Origin: Bradysia coprophila
Lineage: Eukaryota; Arthropoda; Insecta; Diptera; Sciaridae
DNA length: 64,000 bases
Direction: 5' to 3'
NCBI RefSeq assembly: GCF_014529535.1
Contig: NW_023503409.1
Location: 8,618,390-8,682,389 of the forward strand
Below the pieces are notes generated by a model. That model made no database searches, was not told the origin of the DNA, and was given only the letters and a program-made list of their open reading frames with translations. Both the position numbers and the translations under genes were made by a program. Below, piece after piece: positions 23,702 through 33,294 of this stretch. The stretch's first letter is position 1. Each line of letters opens with the position of its first letter.

Positions 23702-24826
23702 TAAGTACAATGCTTAACGTGATTAGGCAATGTAAATGAAAATGAAACATGCCGTAACACGTAAAAGTATTTGGTCAGCATTTTAGCTTTTCTGTGAAAG
23801 CTTTCAGTATGGACTGTAGTATTATTCCACCCTCGTTCGAACATTTTTACATTGACGAGTGAGAAGGGTGATTATTATACGCAACACTAAAACAACAGAG
23901 TACATGAGCATTTTCGTTCTCGTTGTCGCTAACTCATGACTAGCCGGAACTAAAAAGGGTAAAGGGACTCAGATGTATCAAGTTATCAAGAGATTTGAAT
24001 CCAGTTTAGATAAGAATTGTAAAGTATCAGGCTACAGGGTATAAGGATATAATTTGACTTTGAAGTTCAACGTCTTTACTACATACAATCAAGCTGTATT
24101 TTTCGCCTCAAATGCAAACATAATATGTGATACTGAAAAGGCATTCTTGTGGTAATCGTATTGAAACGAGGTGTCATATTTGCGTATATGTATCCTTTCC
24201 CCGACGCTAATTGTATACCATACAGAAAACCAGTCGCTAAATTAGCATCATTTTCAATATTGTCTTACTATAGAGCAGGAAATTGTGTGGGTTTCGTTAT
24301 TGTTCCATGTAATATCAGTTTCTTCGAGCTGTACACTTGTGAAAGGGAAGTAATTATAAACTGTCTCTTGCGTATAAATGTAATCTACATTATGGTGAAC
24401 AATAGCGATGCGAATGAAAACCAGAAACGGGCGGTCAAATTATATTTGTTTTGATGTGTGGAAAGTGCTGAGTCTAAATTCAAAATTATTATTATGTCTG
24501 ATGTCACACATATTAGGCTTTTTATTCATCGGAGACGTAATATTATGTCAAATTGATTGAGTGAGAGAGTTTTATTAGTTTTGACTTCAGTTAAAATAGT
24601 AAGTTTGGTTTATGGGATAACAAATGTTTCTTTATGATATTAAGTTACATGTTTGTGAACTCGACGATGATAGTCTTGGAATATGATCCCACGGAATAAA
24701 ATAGTTTAGATTATACAGTCCGCGGCGATAGTTGCTGATTAAAAGATCAATTTTTTTGCCTTTTCTTCTGTGAAGTAAATTTAATGCAAGAGCTTGGATA
24801 CAATTTTCCTTTTGATTTATTTAAAA
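23702..24826. other. non-coding stretch
   Basis: No supported gene. On the minus strand AATAAA at about 24813-24818, shortly after the stop at 24827, is a likely poly(A) signal for the channel gene, so the first bases belong to its 3' UTR. Confidence 0.5.
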
Positions 24827-27800
24827 TTATCGTTCACTACACCTTCCATGCGTACATTTTCTGACTAAGTTCCAAAACCATTCACAGATATAGAATACGA
24901 TTTCCACAGAACTCAAGAAACTGCAGCCTAAGAAAAATGCAGCTCCACCACCGAATGATACTGAAATAAATTTTCATACCTTACACCAACCATTTTTGAC
25001 AACAAAACAAAAACGTATTGAGACCCCGCCTTAATTGGCTGTCCCATCTGGAACGTTTTTACCCAGGCGAATAAATTAGTAGAAATATATTTAAATGCTT
25101 ATAAGACTCGGATCAGGCTACCCTGCCGTTAGCTCACGGTGGATTAGGTATTCGGAAAGTTGAGGAATTGGCGCTTCCTGCGTATCTGTCGTCTGTATAT
25201 TCGACGTCCAGTCTGTCTGATGAGATTTTGAGTAGGTTTAATATTAAGGTGGTCGATGATAGTATTTTGGGATTAGTAAGTTCGATTCCTAGTGAATTTG
25301 TTCCAGGTAGTGATGATGAGAGGAAGGTACAGAGGAATTAGGACTCTCCGTTGGTCAATAGCAAGTTTAGTGGGATGTTTGAATCTGGTGAATCTGTTGA
25401 TCGTGCGAGACTGCTTGCGTCATCTACTAAAGAATCTTCAAAGTGGCTGCAAGTTGTCCCGTCGAGTCAGCTAGGTTTGTTATTAGATAACAATGCTGCG
25501 AGAATTGCTGTTGGTCTGCGTTTAGGATCCCAATTATGCGAGAAGTATAGGTGTGTCTGTGGTGAGTTAGTTAAAAAGGACGGTTTGCATGGCTTATCAT
25601 GCAAGCTTAAGACAGGGATAACGCCGCGACATGATTCTGTAAACAGAGAGTTTTCTCATGCTTTTTCTGCTGCAGATTTTCCAACTTTGTTACAGCCACC
25701 AGAAATTTCTAGAGATGACAATAAAAGACCTGATGGAATGACTCTACTTCCGTGGAGTCATGGTAAATCTCTTTTATGGGATGTGACAGTTCGTGATACG
25801 TTGGCTCTTTCATACATTGGTGAAACTTCTAAAAAAGCACGCTCAGTTGCAGAGAAAGCGGAGAGATTAAAGCATAATCATTATAGAAAACTTAAAGAAA
25901 ATTATTTATTCACCCCGCTTGCTTTTGAATCTTTAGGTTGCATGGGCGCAGAAACAAAGAAATTTGTCACGAAATTAGGATCTTTGATGAAAAAAGCATC
26001 AGGGGAAAAGCGTTCAACAGATTACTTATTGCAAAAAATGTCAATTGCTATTCAAAGAGGAAACGCAGCATGTATTCTTGGAACGTTCGGAAGGAATAGA
26101 GTGGACGATTTTTATTTATTGTAATTTCTGTTTTTTGAAAAGATTGATTTTTTACTGGCTGTGCAATTTGAGCAGTCTTTTTTTCGCTTATCTTAAAATA
26201 AAAAAAAAGACTCGGAATCGGTTGAGTTTCAGGTCGTCCTGAGAATATTTGAATCTGAACTGACCTGAAATCTGAAAATCAGTTCAGGTAAATCAGGTCA
26301 GATTCCAGATATACATGAAAGAATCCCAAATATACTTGACATCTGACCTGATTTATCTGAACATTTACTGATTTTCAGTTTTAATTCTTATCAGATTCAA
26401 ATAAAGTGCCTTAATATGCAGAGTTCGCATTCTCACCTATTAGACCATAAATACTGAAAATGATTTGTCTCTTAATCCGAACTTTCGGAAAAATGACGTT
26501 GACTTCCACAAGCCTCGAATAAGCAGTAGAGTAATACTGAAAAGAATATGAAATATTTGTCGCTATTGGACTTAGTCTAATGTCAGTAATGCTTACAACT
26601 TTCTCCGACGACAGTCTAACAAATTTCAAACTATCACAAAGTGGATAACATTTGCATCCTCTACTATACCAGTCCGATTTCGACAAACAATACAATCCTG
26701 CAGCGTTGCATATTGGTTCTGTTGCATCTAAAACGAAAATTCAATTTTGTACACTACCGTCTGCCGAACCAGAGTACATTTTATCGGGCCCACGGTGTTA
26801 AGGAATCTCGCGCCGCGTCATTCACAATAATCCACAAAGTGACATCTTCCTTATACAAAATGTGTCAAAATGATAATTATTGTGAATGACGCGGCGCGAG
26901 ATTCCTAGCAACCGGCCCCACTTACTCAGATTATAAAAGAAGGGAATACAACCACATGAAAATAGTGCGGCACGTATTCGACAATTCATTTTACACAAAT
27001 TTATCGTATAAATTGGAAAAAAGTCCAAAGCCCTTTCGTCAAAATACAAACATTTTCTGCGTTTAACCGATAAGCCACGCGACGCGTCTGTTGATAGTAT
27101 TTCATTCATCTCAATATCAGTGTGAAATATATCCGTAGATTCTACGAGACTCTCACGTATACTGTCGGATCCGCTTATGATTTCCTTTTTATTATGAATG
27201 TACTTAGTGCACAAGATTGGATGACACAATTGGGGAAATGTTTGGAAAATATTCGATCAATCGATGATGATAAATTACGACGAATACCTACGATTGTAAC
27301 ATTTTCTGTGTCCGAGAAATGTGGTGTGATGATGATTCGAAAAATGTCTATAGCAGTGTAAACGGTATTGTCTGGTACTTGAACAGGTTCGTGAGACATA
27401 TTTCCTCTATATGGTTTTTGAACATACGCTAATTCCGTCGTCGAATGACAGACTCCCATATCCGTAATTACGTTAGTATATTCAGGAGATGGCGGTATAT
27501 GTAGTTCTTTTCTCATCTTTAGTATGGTGTGGAGGACCAGAACCACATCAGGCCACATATATTAATATTTTTCTTCAAAAGAAATTGATTAAAACTTTTA
27601 CATCGTACGCCACTTGTAGAAAATCGACATGATCAAACGTAGTGTCGTTAGCAAACTTTTCGAATATATCCAAGTTATAGTACTTTGCACTGGATATGGC
27701 CAAAATGAATTGGTGATAATATTCGAAATTTGAGTGATTACGGGTTATGTTCCAAGTGCTACAGAAATTTTTTATTTTTGTAAATCAGAACTTCATTTTA

Positions 27801-28305
27801 AATTAATTTTAAATGAGTAAAGCTCATTGTAGGCTAAGGTTTGATCCCACCCATTTAATCTAAACAGTAGACATTTCAACAGTAAAATATTACAAGACAC
27901 GGAGGATCCCAACACCAGCGACTCGATCTTAGCTTTTCTTACCGTTGAACGATTTTTCGAGCCATTTTTCGGTCGGTGTGATTAGAACATATCGTCACTC
28001 CAAGGGGAGATGTGAATTTCCAGGCTCGATAATTAGTGTCCAAAGTCAAAACAACTGGATTGTTATTGAAACGCGTCCATTGGTCGAAGCATATGCTCAC
28101 GGTTAATTTTATGGACAGCAGAACACATAAAAACCAGAAAACTCTTGAAATTTATCTTTGCCAACATTGAAAATTGGTGATTTTATGAGCTCTTATACCT
28201 TTCGATGAATAGCATCCGTTTTCTAACGATCAACGAAAGTCCGTGGATCGATGATTCGTTTAAACAAGTGTGTAAAAGTTGTTTTACACTACCGAAAAGT
28301 GTCAT
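24827..28305 (-). CDS. pickpocket-type DEG/ENaC sodium channel
   Basis: Seven exons: 28305-28199, 28143-27943, 27758-27602, 27516-27292, 27202-26926, 26727-26437 and 24960-24827, totalling 1392 nt (463 residues) with all phases consistent. Order of features: cytoplasmic N-terminus with the SxHG gating motif (SSIHGLSLI); TM1 (VFWFLCVLLSIKLTVSICF); the conserved post-TM1 block around SPLGVTIC; the extracellular Cys-rich domain (RRKCLYFDERALDFFPIY, CGCIPFFYN, CNAAGLYC, GCKCYPLC); then TM2 with the GxS selectivity triplet (GGGAAFFLGCSFLSSVEIVF). Family members are amiloride-sensitive cation channels in sensory neurons, trachea or gut. Which paralog this is cannot be told here. The least certain junction is exon 3 to exon 4. 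Intron 6 (about 1.5 kb) holds an oppositely oriented retroelement, and intron 5 holds a CG-rich palindrome. Confidence 0.93.
25100..26124 (+). mobile_element. retroelement 3' fragment: RT tail plus PD-(D/E)XK-like endonuclease region
   Basis: One reading frame runs from about 25100 to 26124 with a single in-frame stop (TAG at 25339-25341). The first part (ATLPLAHGGLGIR, LALPAYLSSVYS) is the LP..GGLGIR element found after the polymerase core of LINE-like reverse transcriptases. The later part has a Cys/His cluster (CVCG...GLHGLSC) followed by KRPDGMTLLPW...LLWDVTV, which resembles the zinc cluster and PD...D/E-x-K core of restriction-like endonucleases such as in R2-type elements. The polymerase core itself is absent, so the copy is 5'-truncated and dead. 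It lies antisense within intron 6 of the channel gene. The exact ends are not defined. Confidence 0.75.
26247..26402. mobile_element. 156-bp foldback MITE
   Basis: The terminal inverted repeat is atttgaatctga / tcagattcaaat. It is extended by internal pairing of gaaaatcagttcaggtaaat with its counterpart near 26345-26380. The whole unit can form one long hairpin. It sits in the last intron of the channel gene, between the retroelement and exon 6. Confidence 0.65.
26801..26906. repeat. perfect 31-bp CG-rich inverted repeat
   Basis: The arms 26801-26831 and 26876-26906 are perfect reverse complements, including gaatctcgcgccgcgtcatt. They are separated by 44 AT-rich bases. The arms contain CGCGCCGCG, strikingly GC-rich for this window. 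The structure lies wholly in intron 5 of the channel gene (26728-26925), and the donor and acceptor sites are untouched. Confidence 0.85.
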
Positions 28306-28354
28306 TTTAGTGCGAATCTTGGATTAACTGCACAATAAAAAATCTGCCGAAATA

Positions 28355-28487
28355 CAGTCGGCGACTTTGAAATAAGTGACGAATTTCGTTTCAGCTGATC
28401 CACTCATACAAACAAATATGTTTCTATGAGTCGTATGAGTGAATCAGCTGAAACGAAATGTGTCACTTATGTCAAAGTCACCGATTG
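28355..28487. mobile_element. 133-bp CAGT-type MITE with TA flanks
   Basis: The ends cagtcggcgactttg and caaagtcaccgattg are inverted repeats, and pairing continues for about 50 bp through ttcagctgat. TA flanks both ends (28353-28354 and 28488-28489), as for Tc1/mariner-type insertion. The unit is almost entirely hairpin and sits 50 bases upstream of the channel gene's ATG, that is, in its promoter or 5' UTR. Confidence 0.75.
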
Positions 28488-29359
28488 TAGTTAGGAAATT
28501 TAAAAAATTTGAAGCGTCAAATTCGTTTTTAATGAGAAAATTAATGATCTGAGCGGTCCTCGTTCTGTACAATTATTTGATTTCACCATTGTAGAAAGAC
28601 AAATAGAAATTCGTTGTAAATTCAAACGTTACGGTGAACGAAATTGATGTAATGGTCATGAAAAGAACATAAATAATTTATGCATCGAAGTAAATCACTA
28701 TTTAAGATCGCAAATATTGTTCTATTAATTTACAACGAAAAAAGAAACGAATGTGGCTTTCATATACCTAACCTTATGGGCAGACTGTTTCACAATTTCG
28801 TAAAAATTAAAAGTTTTATTGCGGTTATAAATTTGATTCAGTTAAATCATTTTTTATGTAAAAAATGTGTGCTGTGTTATTAAATAAAACGAACATAGCA
28901 TTTTTTACACGCATTTTAACTCAACGATATGTTTTTCGTGACCTTCATTACACTTAGTACACTGCATAGGTATGTAATTACATGATTCGAAGGTAATTGC
29001 CCGGCAATTAATTAACATTGAAAATGAAATAGTGGATGGTAGATGAGGAATTTACCGGCAGAATATTGAGTCAAACGAACACTTCGTGATATGCTTAGTG
29101 TAGTTACTAGACATATACATCTAGCTTACTGCTGAGGGCGTTTTTTAATAAACTGAACGAGCATAGGTTAATAGAATCGTCCAAACTTGACATTTACGAC
29201 ATATTGATGCAGAGTCTTTTACTTCATTTATGTTTTACTGATGAAAACTGTATTAGCCAAGGTTGTACAGCAAGTTATAAGAAACAACTTTAAAGTCCAC
29301 AAATTTTAGTTTTAATCATCAAAAAAGTAGTTGGGAAAAATGTTTCACTTTTTTTAAGT

Positions 29360-29750
29360 TTATTCCTCTGTATTCCTGTTGATTAGAGATGCCCAATTGC
29401 ACACCTATCAAAACGGAATTTAAAATAACTTTTCTTAAACTGAAATCGATAGACGCCTGATTTCACTTACATTGACTTCAGGATCGAACTCAAGACCTTC
29501 CACGCATTGAAATTCGGTTAGAGTTCCATTGGTGGCGCAGATGTAGAACTTGGTCAGATCACTTTCATGTGGGAAAATAAGAGCTCTTTCGGTTTCTTCT
29601 TGCTCCGGACACCATGGATGTCTCTCGTCACAGAGGACCGCCGTTATTGCGACCAAAACAAAGAGAATGGCAACTTAAATGAGGTAAGGTCAAACACTTT
29701 TAATGATCCAGTAATGTATGTGAACTAGTCGCACAAAATGTACCTTTCAT
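29360..29750 (-). CDS. single-domain chitin-binding (peritrophin-A) secreted protein
   Basis: Three exons: 29750-29744 (only MK plus one base), 29673-29471 and 29404-29360, with introns of 70 and 66 bp (GTACAT and GTAAGT donors, TTAAG and GATAG acceptors). The product is about 84 residues. After a signal peptide (MKVAILFVLVAITAVLC) it is a single chitin-binding type 2 (CBM14) domain: C-ERHPWC...FPHESDLTKFYIC...FQCVEGLEFDPEVNVCNW. The FYxC, CxxGLxFDPxxxxCNW signatures and the six cysteines are intact. Such small one-domain peritrophins coat gut or cuticular chitin. A tiny signal exon followed by the domain exon is common in this family. The 3' exon supplies the last conserved CNW. Confidence 0.88.
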
Positions 29751-30114
29751 TTTATTTTCGTTTGCGGGATAGTTAAGATTGTAAAAGCAAAACTGCAAAT
29801 GTAACTAAATCACTCAGAAGATTCTTATTTATACGAAAAGCTTCTGACGAATTTATTTCGATAAGATAAGGAAAATGGTGTAATTGAAAATTGGATGTTT
29901 TAATGAAACCTAAAAAATCAATTAAAAATAGAAATCTTCCATATAAATGTTGTTATTCTTATGCTTTTAAATTACAACGATTACAACCGATGAGAAAGAA
30001 GAGAAAAAGTTGTACGAACAAGTAAATGTTAAAAAGACGACATTCGGCGTTATTAATGAATATTGGATGAAATCTTTTGAAACGTTTGTCCAATTTATTA
30101 CAAATCAATCTGTA

Positions 30115-30248
30115 GATACCCCGGAAAGTAGTAAAGGAGTCGAGGAATACATCCAAATAAATTTCTAAAAATCAAAAATTTAAATTTAGATTTTTTAAAA
30201 TTTTATTTGGAGGTAACTCTCGACTCCTTTACTACTTTCCAGGGTGTC
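30115..30248. mobile_element. 134-bp MITE with TA flanks
   Basis: The ends gataccccggaaagtagtaa and ttactactttccagggtgtc are inverted repeats of about 30 bp. TA flanks both sides (30113-30114 and 30249-30250). The interior is AT-rich and non-coding. Confidence 0.75.
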
Positions 30249-30356
30249 TAAAGTTTCAGCGTGCGCATTATTCTGCAATGTGTTGTCGATTGATAAATAG
30301 ATGAGCCTTAAAGCGGTTTTCCGACCCACGATAGACAAGACATTGTTTCTAACTTA

Positions 30357-30720
30357 CAGTCAAAGGCAGTGAAATTTCAGCATGAATTTGCTTCAGCTGC
30401 TTTTCAGCTGATCCACGCTGTTTATACCTGTTTATACGGTTGAAGCTGTTATACGCACGCGCCTGATAATGGTAATAGTACATAACTATACCAGTGAAGG
30501 AATTTGATATCTCGTATCCAGATGAGAAAAAGAATCCGAGGGCTTTAGCCCAAGGTACTTTTACTCATCGTGATACGGGTTATCAAATTATTTCACGTGT
30601 GTTGTACAGTGTTTTACTTTATGATCGAGGGCAGATTCCCTCCCTAGTAAAGTAAAATCGTGTATAGTTTTGATTGTTTAGATCAGCTGAAAAACGCTGA
30701 AATTTCAACGTCTCTGACTG
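30357..30720. mobile_element. 364-bp CAGT-type TIR element with TA flanks
   Basis: The left end cagtcaaaggcagtgaaatt and the right end aatttcaacgtctctgactg are inverted repeats flanked by TA (30355-30356 and 30721-30722). Internal inverted blocks (cagctgatccacgctg / gatcagctgaaaa) and a nested hairpin around gtaaagtaaaa suggest a composite. Confidence 0.65.
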
Positions 30721-30949
30721 TATGCTGAAAAGTTTTTTTTTTTAGAGAATTCGACTACAGAAACTTATTCATAAAATACTATCATCTCACTACTCCAATA
30801 TTGAAATTATCCATCTACCAACTTATCTCTTGAATTTCATTCTCTGACAATTAAAGCGACAAATGTGAAAATCGCACATAAATTACTCAAAGAGAAAACT
30901 GTATTGAGAATTACTACCATCTAACTACTACTATCTACTAGTGGTGTAC

Positions 30950-31975
30950 TGAGGACCATTATACCTAACATTGTTATTGATGGGGTCACGGTTAACTATT
31001 CTGATAATGTTCGTAATCTTGGAATCACCATGGATGCTAATCTTATGTTTAGTGCTCACGCGACTGATCTCAGTGCCAAAGTGTTTTCGAGGCTGAGAAG
31101 TTTATGGCCGAATCACCACGTTCTTTCATGGCACACCAGACTCATGTTGGTCAAGTCACTCATTCTGCCCTTATTCACATACTGCGGATCAGTTTACTCG
31201 TCAAATCTGAATGCGAAATCTATACAAGTGGTTGAGAGAGCTTTTGCTGCGTGCGTACGGTTTGTGTTTGGAATTCGGAGACGTGGTAGTACGAGGGAAT
31301 ATGTAAATCGCATTTTGGGCTGCCCAATTATGGAATTTCTTAAGCACCGGTCAATAATCCTCGTCTTCAAACTACAACTATCTACAACTATCGAGGCGCT
31401 CCAGCTTACTAATCATTCCTCGTCACACTACTAGTCAATACAATCATTCATTCTTTGTTGATCGGAATCGGAATACAACAGGTTACCAAATGTCGTTGAA
31501 CAAATAGGATCCCTACCATCTTTCAAAAGGCGTTGTCTGGAACATTTCATCAGTCGACAACGGATTATTTGAGTAATTGGAATAAATGTTTCACACCGTC
31601 CACTGGCTTCGACCATACCATACCATACCATACCTTACGACCTTTACCGTTTCAGTAATAGCACACAGGCATTATTGGTATATCTTTATCGTTATGAACT
31701 TATATGTTGTCATTGGTTTTTGATTATGTTGTTGATGCGTACAGTCCGCTATGACTCTTCTTTATTGTCTTTTATTTTTATTTTTATTTTTTGTTATCTT
31801 CAGTTTTTTTCTTCTATTTTGATTGAGGCTCAAGTTAAATTGTACTACTTTCACTAATTTCTTTCTTGTTTTGTTTATTTTTAAAAAAACGTATACTTTG
31901 TTAACGTCGGAATATTTGTATAAGGAGTGATCCTTTTTGTTCTTTGATTACAAATAAATTGAAATTGAAATCTAA
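30950..31975 (+). mobile_element. 5'-truncated LINE, reverse-transcriptase C-terminus
   Basis: The frame 30955-31434 encodes IVIDGVTVNYSDNVRNLGIT, then the thumb-type region SKVFSRL..LW..., VKSLILPLFTYCGSVYSS and VVERAFAACVRFVFGIRR. These are typical of jockey/RTE-like non-LTR reverse transcriptases after the catalytic core. After a frameshift the expected C-terminus continues in another frame (about 31465-31570: YNRLPNVVEQIGSLPSFKRR). The element ends in short repeats aaattgaaattgaaat near 31950-31970, a usual LINE tail. The copy is dead. Confidence 0.85.
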
Positions 31976-32194
31976 CTACTTCAATATATATTATCCATTT
32001 ACGAACTCAATCGCAAGATTTTCTTTTTCATCGATTAGAACCAAAATTTTGAAATCGTCGTAATAGTACATTACGTTCCCTTCGGGTCGGGCCATAACGT
32101 CCCAACTCGTCAAAATTAAAATTTGGAAAATCGTACGTACAGTGCTTTACGTGCTTCTGGTCGGTAAATGCAAAAATGTACTCAAAAAATTGCA

Positions 32195-32562
32195 TTTTCG
32201 CAATTCCGGTCCATAATCATCACCTTTCCATGCCTTTAAGAAAGACTAAATTTTATAAATAAAAACTTTGCACAGACCAGGATTTGAACATCCAACACCA
32301 AAATTCTTCCAAACACCAAGCAACGACCATAGCCATTCGGCTACAGAGTCACACAATTATACAGAACGTATTGTTGAAGCGTACATACTAAGCATTGACT
32401 ACTTGATTTTATTTAACGCGTCTCTATACATCACATTGCAATGTGTATATAGAACAGGTTGCTTGATCATTCAAATGAATTCATGTTTGCATGTGAATGT
32501 TTGGTAGAAATTTTGGTAATATTTTGCATTGGAAAGGTGATTATGGCCCGAAATTGCGAAAA
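32195..32562. mobile_element. TIR element enclosing a tRNA-like sequence
   Basis: The left end ttcgcaattccggtccataa and the right end ttatggcccgaaattgcgaa are inverted repeats extending to about 38 bp (through cacctttcc). A third, solo copy of this terminus occurs at about 42490-42532. The interior holds the tRNA-derived piece at 32262-32355. Confidence 0.6.
32262..32355 (-). repeat. tRNA-derived SINE-like sequence
   Basis: Read on the minus strand, it contains TAGCCGAATGGCTATGG, matching the pol III A box (TRGCNNAGYNGG) in all but one or two bases, and TGTTCAAATCC about 50 bases downstream, a good B box. The arms do not pair as a functional tRNA (the acceptor and T stems are degenerate), so this is a tRNA-derived SINE head and not a gene. 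Confidence 0.6.
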
Positions 32563-32685
32563 ACGTTGTATCTGCCACGGTAGGTATGCCGGTATTTTTT
32601 CGCACACGACGTCTTGTCGACCTCGGCTTCGCCTCTAGTGCGAAAAAATACCTTCATACCTACCTTGGTAGATAAATAACTATTA
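32556..32685 (-). mobile_element. variable-stem hairpin element, member D
   Basis: On the minus strand: left end taatagttatttat (32685-32672), right end atacaacgtttttcgc (32571-32556). The stem arms are 32639-32664 and 32579-32604 (ggtaggtatgccggtatt...). In the stem TAG (32637-32635) faces CGT (32608-32606). The apex is aggcgaagccgagg. The flanks ending in accgaccagaagcacgt are themselves part of a further inverted pair (32151-32175 with 32683-32706). Confidence 0.7.
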
Positions 32686-33294
32686 CCGACCAGAAGCACG
32701 TAAAAAGTGTTACGGGCGTTTTCTGTAGTTAACGTTTTTAACTTTTATGTGCTTCTAGTCGGTACATGCAATTTATTGAGTACATTCTTCTCATTAAAAT
32801 ACATTGCCTATCTGTATGCTTGAGGTAATGTCGACATTACCTCCATCGGTTCTTTGCACAAGCAGAAACCAAAAACTTTCTGCTATACACTACGATACTT
32901 CCGATTTAGTATCTGTCATCATTGATACATTGTTTCGTTTTTCATGAATTTCTATTGTTCAACTCAAGACTGGAGTGTACTCAAAATCCTGATGTACAAA
33001 GCCTTGGCTTGAGTGAACAATTATTCAACCACATTACATTTCGAATCTTCTAACTATTTTAAATACAAAATTCGAATAGTAACTAGAATGATCTTATCAG
33101 TGATCTTAAATTCATCTTTTTATTTGGCGCCAAACATTTTGAAATTCTTGCACTGGTTGACTGTATGTACCAAAGTTGTCCAACATGCGATAAATAAACT
33201 AGCGACAGTAGTGAATACCAAAAGTTCTCTAAGGTTGGCTCGTATTTTGGTCAGTAAATACAACGTGCACAACGAATCGCCGGTTCAAAAAAAA

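Noticed and set aside
32262-32355. Functional tRNA gene
   Set aside because: A and B boxes are present but the acceptor and T stems do not pair; kept as SINE-like only.
33013-33294. Upstream extension of the zinc-finger frame
   Set aside because: Open but without an ATG at its beginning. The Met at 33088 remains possible, but the Met at 33295 directly precedes the conserved-looking domain, so I used it and noted the alternative.
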